Positions 45,729 through 53,350 of a stretch of DNA of 53,350 nt are shown in pieces. The stretch is taken from the NCBI GenBank assembly GCA_016188155.1, contig JACPIH010000009.1, forward strand, positions 1 to 53,350, in the 5' to 3' direction. A program made the translations under genes and the position numbers. Each line of letters opens with the position of its first letter. Within the stretch, counting starts at the first letter, position 1. This DNA is from Candidatus Woesearchaeota archaeon. GTDB lineage: Archaea; Nanobdellota; Nanobdellia; Woesearchaeales; UBA10216. The notes below the pieces were generated by a model that searched no databases, was not told the origin of the DNA, and saw only the letters and a program-made list of their open reading frames with translations.

Positions 45729-47165
45729 ATGGTTACGCTGGAAAATGTGGTGGCTAAATTTGGAGGCACCTCTTTAGCAGACGCCAAAGGCGTTCGAGGA
45801 TGTGTAGACATAACTATAGGCAAGTTTGACGGGAGAGCCAGAAAGAGTGTTGTTGTTTCTGCTCCTGCCGGCATAACCAATTGGCTGATTGCCTTGGGAA
45901 GGCACAGGCTTGGTGAAGGGGGAGGACAGGATACTTCTCGTGAAATCGCGCAGAGGTTTGCATCAATAATTCAGGGGTATGGACTTGAAGGGCAAGTCTC
46001 TGAAGATTACGTTGAACGGTTGTTGCGGCAAAGAGCTGATGCCAGCACCAGTATCAAAAATCATGCCGCGTATAAAGACCAGCTACACGCCTTGGGGGAA
46101 GAGGCGATGGCAACAATTTTTGCATTAGCTTTACGAAAGGAAGGGCTGCAAGCAAGAGTGCTCATGCCACAGGACATTGGATTCTATGTAACAAGCACAT
46201 TTGGTGACGCAAGGGTTTTGCCAGAGTCCTTTGCGAACATCGGGAAGGCGGCAAAGCAACTGGGCGCTAACGAGTTTGCAGCATATCCGGGCTATTTCGC
46301 GGTAACAAAGGAAGGAAAGATAGTCACTTTTGAAAGAGGCGGTTCTGACACTGTAGGCAGTATCATAGCAAATGGCGTTGGGGCTGATTTTTACGAAAAG
46401 TGGACCGACCAGGACGGAATAGGTGTTTTGAGCCCGTCTGTAAACGGTAACGGCCAATCCATAAACATTCAACGGATTGGCGTAATGACGTATGAAGAAG
46501 CTGTTTTGTTAACTAATGCAGGATTTAGAGTGCTACATCCAGATTCTATAAAGCCAGCAAAGGAAAAGTCTATACCAATTGCCGTCAGGAATTCAATGAA
46601 CCCAAGCCACTCTGGAACCGTAATAATTGATAATGCCCCGCCATCTTCACTAGCCACCGGAATAGCCTACAAAGGCGGTTTTGTGAGCGTATCCTGCTGG
46701 AACCCATACGATATAGAATTGCGGAACGACGTCATTAGCGGCCTACGAGCGGAGCTCAGCAAAAAGGGAATACGGCCTGCCCTTATAACATCGCAAAACG
46801 GGGAAAGCTTAATCTATGACCAGGAAAGGCTAAACAGCGCCGCATTAAATGATGCGAAAAGAAGTGTTTTTGCCAGATTGAAGGAAGAAAGGCCTGAAGC
46901 AGCGGCAGAAGTTAACACAATGCAACTTAATGTAACTTATGGCAATTCGTTAGTCAGTGTTGTCGGCAGGGGTATGCAACATAATAGGAGGACTGTTGAT
47001 GAAAGGGTATTCGAAGGCATTAGACAATCGGGTGTTGAAGCGAGACTGGTAGGGGACGATGAGATTAGCAGGGTGCTCTTAATACGTGAAGACCCTCTTG
47101 CGAAAGAGCCTGAGAATGCCAAACGCGTTGCGGTAGGGTTGTACAAGCAGTTTTTTCCAAATTAA
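45729..47165 (+). CDS. second aspartate-kinase-like protein
   Basis: VVAKFGGTSLADAKGV, FERGGSDTVGSIIANGVGADFYEKWTDQDGI, RVLHPDSI, C-terminal ACT-like VSVVGRGM. Confidence 0.85.
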   Translation: MVTLENVVAKFGGTSLADAKGVRGCVDITIGKFDGRARKSVVVSAPAGITNWLIALGRHRLGEGGGQDTSREIAQRFASIIQGYGLEGQVSEDYVERLLRQRADASTSIKNHAAYKDQLHALGEEAMATIFALALRKEGLQARVLMPQDIGFYVTSTFGDARVLPESFANIGKAAKQLGANEFAAYPGYFAVTKEGKIVTFERGGSDTVGSIIANGVGADFYEKWTDQDGIGVLSPSVNGNGQSINIQRIGVMTYEEAVLLTNAGFRVLHPDSIKPAKEKSIPIAVRNSMNPSHSGTVIIDNAPPSSLATGIAYKGGFVSVSCWNPYDIELRNDVISGLRAELSKKGIRPALITSQNGESLIYDQERLNSAALNDAKRSVFARLKEERPEAAAEVNTMQLNVTYGNSLVSVVGRGMQHNRRTVDERVFEGIRQSGVEARLVGDDEISRVLLIREDPLAKEPENAKRVAVGLYKQFFPN

Positions 47166-47195
47166 CTATCTGCAATCTTACAATTTTAGTGCTGC

Positions 47196-47801
47196 TTAGT
47201 GCTGCTCGCCAACACTTTTGACCTTCATTTTCTCAACAGCAGCTTTCTCGCTTATGACTGCGCTGTTGCCGGTCGGGTCCTCGATGATTATCCTCAGCTT
47301 TTCCTCGCCCCAAACGCACCTGTTAATCTTTTTGATAAGGCTCTTTGCCTTCTGGACAGCGTCCTGGTCCTCCTCGGTATCCCTGACAACCTCAATCTGC
47401 TTCTTAATCCTCTGAAGAAGGCCCTCAACGTTGGTAACGTAGCCGTTTGACGCCTCGCCTGGCTCAATGTTGGCAACATAGGGAACCTTGACCGTTGCCT
47501 GGCCTGACTTCACAACCCTTATGCCCATGTCATCAGAGCCCGAAACTTCAATTGAATAGCGGGCAGGCTCCTTCGCTTCGGCGCATTCCAAATCGGCCTT
47601 GTGGAACTTGCAGCTGGTGCACGTCATTGAAAAAAGAAAAACCTTGCCAAAGTAAGGGATTTCCTGCTCCCTTTCCGTCAATGTCAGCGATTTTTTAGAA
47701 CACACCGGGCACAGCTCGCCCATAACAACATCAATTTTTGATTCGCCTTCGCTTTCGCCATTCCCTCTGTTGTTTTCTTTCTGCTCTGCCCCTTTCGCCA
47801 T
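47196..47801 (-). CDS. ZPR1-family zinc-finger protein
   Basis: CPVCSKKSLTLTEREQEIPYFGKVFLFSMTCTSCKFHKADLECAE. Confidence 0.88.
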   Translation of the reverse strand: MAKGAEQKENNRGNGESEGESKIDVVMGELCPVCSKKSLTLTEREQEIPYFGKVFLFSMTCTSCKFHKADLECAEAKEPARYSIEVSGSDDMGIRVVKSGQATVKVPYVANIEPGEASNGYVTNVEGLLQRIKKQIEVVRDTEEDQDAVQKAKSLIKKINRCVWGEEKLRIIIEDPTGNSAVISEKAAVEKMKVKSVGEQH

Positions 47802-47881
47802 GAACTGAAAACCCGGCAAAAGAGTTTAAATAGTTTTTGGTGAGCAATGTTTGTTGATATTTTTGATAAAGTCGAATGAAG

Positions 47882-48544
47882 TCAAATTTTTTGAATAATT
47901 GCGGCGCCGCAAAAAGATTCGATATAGCTGCAAATTTTGGCAAGCGCATCGTATAAGTAATCCATACTGGTATTTTTATTGCCTTGGATGTAAATTATAA
48001 AACTTTTCGTTTCCTTTGTAATTTTAGTCTGCTCACACTGCCTTACGTCCATCCTGCAAACGATTTTTTCAGCGTCAATGCACGCGTATTCCCCTCTGTT
48101 AACCTTTTCGGGCTTCTCCCCGCCCAATGGGACGTACAATTCGCTGCCACCAGTAATGCCTAAAACCAAATTTCCCCTGATTTTATCAGTATCATGGGCG
48201 CCAATCGAAAGAAAAGTTTCTGCGGAAACAAGGTTGTACGAATCAACTACCGTATTTATGTTAGGCAGCCTTCCGTTGCGCTTAATCAACTGAATAAGGC
48301 TCTGGGCTGGTGGTGTAAAGCCCTGTGCCCCGCACAGCCGGTAAAGTTCTTCATACGCTGACAGTATTTCGTTATCGGTAATATCTAAATCCATTACCTT
48401 TTCAATCGCCTCTTTCTTTTTATCCTCCAGAGCAGCGCTTTTGTTGGAAATTCTTGCATTAGCAAATACCGCGGCGACAACCTTTATTCCCAGCTTCAAG
48501 GCTTCCGGGGCTACAGAAATGCTTATGGCTCTGGCATCGTTCAT
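47882..48544 (-). CDS. B3/B4 tRNA-binding-domain protein (PheRS-beta editing-domain-like)
   Basis: LIQLIKRNGRLPNINTVVDSYNLVSAETFLSIGAHDTDKIRGNLVLGITGG. Confidence 0.78.
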   Translation of the reverse strand: MNDARAISISVAPEALKLGIKVVAAVFANARISNKSAALEDKKKEAIEKVMDLDITDNEILSAYEELYRLCGAQGFTPPAQSLIQLIKRNGRLPNINTVVDSYNLVSAETFLSIGAHDTDKIRGNLVLGITGGSELYVPLGGEKPEKVNRGEYACIDAEKIVCRMDVRQCEQTKITKETKSFIIYIQGNKNTSMDYLYDALAKICSYIESFCGAAIIQKI

Positions 48545-50679
48545 CTCACAACCGCATCGTCCTCAGCGTCAACAGAAATTATTTCCTTGTCAGTCCTTAG
48601 CGGCTTGCCGCCGTAAACAACCTTTTCGTCTTTGACTTTGAGGCTAAGCCTGTAAAATTCGTCAATGGCAATCTGTGTTTTGTTCGCGAGGATTGCCTTC
48701 GCGTCAGAGCCTTCCGGGAAAACAAGGTCTCCAGGGACAGAATCCTGGGGCGAAACAACCACGACCTTTTTCCCGTCGTCAGCAGCGAGGAGCATTCCCT
48801 GGCTTTCGTAGCCCCGAAGCTTTGCGTACTTGAGGTTTGAGGCAACAACGATTTTTTTGCCAAGAAGCCCGTCCTTTTTGTAGTAGGGGCGAAGCCCGGC
48901 AACAAGCTGGACTTTTTTGCTGCTGCCAACATCGACCTTCAAAACGTAAAGCTTGTCAGCATCAGGGTGCTCGGTTATTTCCTGTATTACTCCGACTTTG
49001 AGCACTGCAGGGAAAACTTTTGCAAGCGAGATGGTTTCCTCGATGGGGGCAAAAAATATCCTGGACTGGCCGATTTTGCTGCCAGCAAGCCTCCTGCCCA
49101 GGCTGTCAAAGCTGAGCTTTTCGATGCCATCAACGCCAAGCAGCCGCAAAACCTTCTCGGAATACTTCGGAAGTACTGGAAGCGACAGCAGAGCCAGGTC
49201 TTTAACTATATTCGCGGCAGCTGTGACTACGCCGTGGCATTTCTTTTTGTCTGTCTTGACAAGCTGCCAAGGCTGGTTATCCTGGAAATAGCGGTTTCCA
49301 ACGCTGCTTATCTCCAACAGGCCCCTGACGGCTTCCTTGAAATTGTATTCGGAATAATGCTTTATTGCAGCCTCGTACTTTGGCTGCAGCTGCTGCAGGA
49401 AGAACTTTTCGTCATCACCAAGGTCGCCAAGCCTTGAATCGAAGTTGTTGTTTATGAAAACCAGGGTGCGGTGGACAAAGTTGGCAATATTGCTGACGAG
49501 GTCGCTGTTTATTATAGTCTTGAAGTCCTCAAAGTCCAGGTTTATGTCACTTATTGCCTTCACAAGGTGAGAGGCGTAATAAAACCTGAGGAACTCAGGC
49601 TGGTGGTCGGCCACAGCAAGGTAATCCTTTGCCGTCAGGAAGTTGCCACGGGACTTTGACATCTTCTCGCCGTTTATCGTCAGGTGGCCGTGCACGGCAA
49701 GGTCTGAAGGGAGGTTAAGGCCTACGCCCATCAGCATTGCAGGCCAGAAGAGGAAGTGGAAATAGATGATGTCCTTGCCAATGAAATGGATTATTCTGGC
49801 GTTTTCATTGTGCCAATATGCCGCTGTTGCCGTCTGGTTCAGCTTTTCCTTGGAATATTTTTCCGTTGCCGCTATGTAGCCAATGGGCGCATCAAGCCAT
49901 ACGTAATAGTATTTGTTAAGCTCGCCCGGAATCTTAAAGCCAAAGTAAGGATCATCCCTTGATATGTCCCAGTCCTGCAACCCGTTCTTAATCCACTCAG
50001 CAACAAAATTCTTGACATCAGGCTGGATTTTATCATTGCTGTCAAGCCACTGCTGCAGCTGCTGCGAAAAGCTGCTGAGCTTGAAAAAATAGTGGAGCGA
50101 CTGCTTCCTTACAGGCACAGCGCCGCAAATCGCACACCTAGGCTCGATAAGGTCAACTGGCTGGTAGGTTGCGTTGCACTTCTCGCACTGGTCGCCGTAC
50201 TGGTCTTCTGCTCCGCATTTGGGGCATTTTCCCTTGACATAACGGTCAGGAAGATACCTTTTGCAGTTTTCGCAGTAAGTAAGCTCAACCAGGCGCTGGT
50301 AAATCAGCTTTTTCTCTGTCAGCTTTTCGAAAAAGAAGTCGCTGTAGAACTTGTTCTCGGGGCTGTTGGTTGAGTGGTAAACGTCAAAGTCAATAAAAAA
50401 CGAGGCAAAATCCTCCCTGTGGTCGTCGTAATACTTCGCAATAAGCTGCTCCGGAGGAATTTTTTCCTTGGCAGCTGCTATCTCTATGGGCGTGCCATGG
50501 GTGTCGTCAGCGCAGACAAACACGACATCCTTGCCTGAAAGTTTCAGAAACCTCACAAACGCGTCTGCCTGGACATACTCGACCAGGTGGCCAAGGTGAA
50601 TGGAGCCATTGGCGTAAGGCAGGGCTGCTGTTACGAGGATTTTCTCTTTCAGTTCAGACTTTTCCAGCTTCTTTATCAT
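48541..50679 (-). CDS. metG: methionyl-tRNA synthetase with C-terminal tRNA-binding domain
   Basis: TAALPYANGSIHLGHLVEYVQADAFVRF, GKCPKCGAEDQYGDQCEKC, KMSKSRGNFLTA, EMAP-like KVGVIQEITEHPDADKLYVLKVDVG. Confidence 0.96.
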   Translation of the reverse strand: MIKKLEKSELKEKILVTAALPYANGSIHLGHLVEYVQADAFVRFLKLSGKDVVFVCADDTHGTPIEIAAAKEKIPPEQLIAKYYDDHREDFASFFIDFDVYHSTNSPENKFYSDFFFEKLTEKKLIYQRLVELTYCENCKRYLPDRYVKGKCPKCGAEDQYGDQCEKCNATYQPVDLIEPRCAICGAVPVRKQSLHYFFKLSSFSQQLQQWLDSNDKIQPDVKNFVAEWIKNGLQDWDISRDDPYFGFKIPGELNKYYYVWLDAPIGYIAATEKYSKEKLNQTATAAYWHNENARIIHFIGKDIIYFHFLFWPAMLMGVGLNLPSDLAVHGHLTINGEKMSKSRGNFLTAKDYLAVADHQPEFLRFYYASHLVKAISDINLDFEDFKTIINSDLVSNIANFVHRTLVFINNNFDSRLGDLGDDEKFFLQQLQPKYEAAIKHYSEYNFKEAVRGLLEISSVGNRYFQDNQPWQLVKTDKKKCHGVVTAAANIVKDLALLSLPVLPKYSEKVLRLLGVDGIEKLSFDSLGRRLAGSKIGQSRIFFAPIEETISLAKVFPAVLKVGVIQEITEHPDADKLYVLKVDVGSSKKVQLVAGLRPYYKKDGLLGKKIVVASNLKYAKLRGYESQGMLLAADDGKKVVVVSPQDSVPGDLVFPEGSDAKAILANKTQIAIDEFYRLSLKVKDEKVVYGGKPLRTDKEIISVDAEDDAVVR

Positions 50680-50729
50680 GAGAGAAAAAGGAACTTGGAG
50701 TGTTTAAATAGTTTGCCACAATACACTGC

Positions 50730-51365
50730 TTACAAATGCTGTTGAAATTGAAAGGAGGAGATAACATGTAAATCAGGCACTGCCGGTTTCACTTTTTCTC
50801 TTAGCGGGACGGCTGCAATTGCAGCAACAACAGCTAGTTCGTCACGACTGAGTTGATTCTGATTTGGATTGAATGTTCTTTCAAGATAGTAAGTTACAGA
50901 CAAACCACCGTCATGTTCAAGCACAACCCCGTAACCGTGCATTGTGAAGAATCGAGTCGTACGCCTGAAACATGTTTCAGGACGATGAATAAGCGGTTGC
51001 CCAATCGCAAAAGCCACTTGTTCAAATATTCGCATCATGATGGTAAGCATTCCTGAACCGAAACCTTGTCCTTTTGGTTCAGCAGCTATATAGCCGCTTC
51101 TAACTTCTAAGTCCCTGTTAAACATGTTCGGCAGCGGAAGTTCATATGCTGCATGAACCAAGCCACTTGCTCGCCCTATGCCGAGAACAACTATTTCATC
51201 AGGACGCTCATCTGACGTTACCGAAGCCATTAAGCTCTCTTCCAGACCAGGCAGATAGTAGTCTCGAATTTGTTGCCAAGTCACACCATGCGGCGCATGG
51301 GCTTTTACAAGAAGAGCTGCAGCTTGCTCAACGTCTTCGGTCCTGCAAAGTCTTAATTCAAGCAT
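50730..51365 (-). CDS. GNAT-like N-acetyltransferase
   Basis: LRLCRTEDVEQAAALLVKAH; GYIAAEPKGQGFGSGML. Confidence 0.7.
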   Translation of the reverse strand: MLELRLCRTEDVEQAAALLVKAHAPHGVTWQQIRDYYLPGLEESLMASVTSDERPDEIVVLGIGRASGLVHAAYELPLPNMFNRDLEVRSGYIAAEPKGQGFGSGMLTIMMRIFEQVAFAIGQPLIHRPETCFRRTTRFFTMHGYGVVLEHDGGLSVTYYLERTFNPNQNQLSRDELAVVAAIAAVPLREKVKPAVPDLHVISSFQFQQHL

Positions 51366-51415
51366 ATTTAATCTAATGGAAATTTTTTTAATACTTAAAA
51401 CTTTGTAGTTGCATA

Positions 51416-51856
51416 TTAGAAATCTTCGGCTTCGCCAGAGCCCGCAACCCCGCCCTTCCCCTTCTTCTCCTTCATCTTCTTAGTGACGTCAATGTTGGCT
51501 TTGCACTTTATACACTGGAACCGCAAAGTAGGGATGCCCTCAATGTTTTTCCTCTTATACTGAATCTGAGCTTCGCCGCTGCTGCCGCAAGCTGGACAGG
51601 TATATTCTGCATTTGCTGTTAAGGATTCTTCATATGATTTTTTGTCAACGCTGTAGCCGCAGCTTGGGCAGACGTATTCATTTGCCCTGGTCTTGACCTT
51701 GCCCTTGCTGTCCCTTGGCTTGCCCATAATAGACTTTTTGCACTTGGGGCAGGTCTGCTTGAAAACCCACACCTTAACAGAACCCTTGCCGCCTTCAAGG
51801 GAGCGCTGCGTGAAGTAAACGCACTCGTCCATCGATTCTGGCTGCTTGAGGGCCAT
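51416..51856 (-). CDS. multi zinc-ribbon protein
   Basis: CPKCKKSI, CPSCGYSV, CPACGSSG, CIKCKAN. Confidence 0.75.
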   Translation of the reverse strand: MALKQPESMDECVYFTQRSLEGGKGSVKVWVFKQTCPKCKKSIMGKPRDSKGKVKTRANEYVCPSCGYSVDKKSYEESLTANAEYTCPACGSSGEAQIQYKRKNIEGIPTLRFQCIKCKANIDVTKKMKEKKGKGGVAGSGEAEDF

Positions 51857-51971
51857 AGAAAGAAAACACGTTGCAAGGGTTATTTAAAGTTTTCTTTAGC
51901 TGCCACAGCCGCTAAAACAAAAACAATTTAAACGCCAAGGACATTAGTAGCTTTCAGCAGAGGTGATAACT

Positions 51972-52010
51972 ATGTGCGGAACATGCGCAAAGCACAAGAA
52001 GCCAAAGTAA
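51972..52010 (+). CDS. 12-aa micro-ORF MCGTCAKHKKPK (not in ORF track)
   Basis: AGAGGTGATAACTATG strong Shine-Dalgarno, upstream TATA-like acaatttaaa, CxxC. Confidence 0.5.
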   Translation: MCGTCAKHKKPK

Positions 52011-52106
52011 ATCGCGCTTGGTTGTCTTGGTTGTAAATCACAGTTAAGACTTCATTTCTTGCTAAAAGGGATAATTATAAATACGATGCTGCTTAGGGGA
52101 GTTGGC

Positions 52107-52688
52107 ATGAGGGCAAGGCTTATTGCGGCACTGGTCATGGCACTAGTTGCTATGCTCGCTGTTGCAGGGTGCTCTCCATCGCAACTGCAGGAAAAACCAG
52201 CAGCCAGCACAATTCCAGATGACGAAAAAGAATGGAGTGACCTGGGAACCTTCCAGGTGGTAAACGACGCAGGCGAAGAAGAGCCTGCAGCGGCAATAGC
52301 AGAAGTAACAGCAACAGGCGCAAAACAGCTTGCCAAAAACTTCTACGAGTTCGGCAAGGCAGCTTATGACGGTGCGCTGAAAGAAGGCAAAATCGTTTTC
52401 CTTGACTTTTATGCAAACTGGTGCCCCATATGTAAGGCAGAGTCGCCGGAAATAACAGCGGCATTTAACGAGCTTAATGAAGAAAACGTTGTTGGGTTCA
52501 GGGTCAACTACAATGACGACCAGACCGATGCAGACGAGAAGGCTTTGGCAAAGAAGTTCGGCATAGCATACCAGCACACAAAGGTTGTCATAGCGCCTGA
52601 TGAGAAGGTGCTGTCAAGAACACTGAGGCAGCAAAGCAAACAGGAAGTGCTGGACCAGATAAGGGAATCCATCACAGCAGCAGGATAA
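52107..52688 (+). CDS. thioredoxin-fold putative lipoprotein
   Basis: Lipobox-like AMLAVAGC; VFLDFYANWCPICKAESPEI; start could be 52086. Confidence 0.82.
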   Translation: MRARLIAALVMALVAMLAVAGCSPSQLQEKPAASTIPDDEKEWSDLGTFQVVNDAGEEEPAAAIAEVTATGAKQLAKNFYEFGKAAYDGALKEGKIVFLDFYANWCPICKAESPEITAAFNELNEENVVGFRVNYNDDQTDADEKALAKKFGIAYQHTKVVIAPDEKVLSRTLRQQSKQEVLDQIRESITAAG

Positions 52689-52711
52689 GCACGTGAAGGT
52701 GATAAAGGAAA

Positions 52712-53350
52712 ATGGTTGAACTCACGTTGTTTGGGGCATTTGCGGCAGGGCTGGCTTCGTTCCTGTCTCCGTGCGTGCTGCCTCTGGTGCCGGCATTTGT
52801 AGCTTACCTGTCGGGAACATCAGCGGCAGAAGTGAAACAAGACAAGGCAAGGGCCAAGGTAGCCATTTTCATAAACACCATCCTGTTCGTGGCTGGCTTT
52901 ACACTCATATTTGCGCTTCTTGGAGCGCTGATTAACAGCGTTCTTCTCAATGTGTCATATACTGTAAAAGACGTTCTTGCAAAGGCAGGCGGGATAATAA
53001 TAATACTGCTTGGCCTCGTGCTCCTTGGCGTCATAAAGCCGGCGTTCCTGCAGCAGGAACACAAGCTCAGGCTCAAAGGGCTCAAGCCGAGCTACCTGAC
53101 ATCCTTCCTGTTTGGGTCTGCATTCGCCGTAGGGTGGACTCCGTGTGTGGGCGCAATACTGGGAGCAATACTCACGCTTGCCCTGACCCAGCCATCCATA
53201 GCGTTTTGGCTGCTGTTCGCATACGGACTAGGCCTGGGGCTGCCTTTCATCGCAGTAGGGCTGTTCACTTCAAGAGCAACAGAACTTATTAATAAGTATC
53301 AGAATGTAATGAAATATGTCAGCATAGCGGCAGGAATAATACTAATAGTG
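52712..53350 (+). CDS. ccdA: CcdA/DsbD-like thiol transporter (truncated by window end)
   Basis: MVELTLFGAFAAGLASFLSPCVLPLVPAFVAYLSG...SAFAVGWTPCVGAILGAIL. Confidence 0.9.
   Translation, partial: MVELTLFGAFAAGLASFLSPCVLPLVPAFVAYLSGTSAAEVKQDKARAKVAIFINTILFVAGFTLIFALLGALINSVLLNVSYTVKDVLAKAGGIIIILLGLVLLGVIKPAFLQQEHKLRLKGLKPSYLTSFLFGSAFAVGWTPCVGAILGAILTLALTQPSIAFWLLFAYGLGLGLPFIAVGLFTSRATELINKYQNVMKYVSIAAGIILIV

Noticed and set aside
1-53350. CRISPR array or Cas genes
   Set aside because: No regularly spaced direct repeats seen and no Cas protein motifs in the ORF track.
1-53350. IS element or transposase/integrase as the source of the palindromes
   Set aside because: No transposase, RAYT or integrase motifs recognised in this window; any mobilising enzyme would have to be elsewhere.

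Overview
53.35-kb archaeal chromosome segment. The taxon is inferred, probably DPANN: archaeal/eukaryote-type ribosomal proteins S27e, L44e, S19e, L39e and L31e, aIF2-alpha, GINS, Cbf5, PDCD5-like protein and ZPR1, together with several bacterial-looking metabolic genes. Main blocks: (1) informational genes with an orphan 491-aa ORF; (2) three GT-C-type membrane proteins beside an S-layer gene; (3) tRNA-Leu(TAG) and a vapBC-like pair; (4) ribosomal genes, a GH63-like hydrolase, DEAD-box helicase and cbf5; (5) a small-protein cluster with a DUF2283/toxin-like trio and an aberrant tRNA; (6) bacterial-type metK, a degenerate HAD gene and a 746-aa orphan; (7) a Zn-protein followed by two tiny tandem paralogues, preceded by a structured intergenic element; (8) a ROK / class II FBA / PfkB sugar module; (9) VIT1-like, bacterial-type Lgt and FTR1; (10) a contiguous DapL-type lysine pathway operon (lysC-dapA-dapB-asd-ORF-dapL-lysA-ppcA-dapF) with a divergent ACT-like regulator and a second aspartokinase-like gene; (11) metG plus a B3/B4 protein; (12) a 12-aa CxxC micro-ORF upstream of a thioredoxin lipoprotein and ccdA. 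Best candidates for something undescribed: a dispersed intergenic family of paired palindromes with conserved CCCAA..TTGGG ends and variable stems (3 copies); an Asd that appears to lack the Arg/His active-site segment; tandem paralogous microproteins; and a predicted lysine-operon operator. No searches were run. Family names come from motif recognition in the translations.
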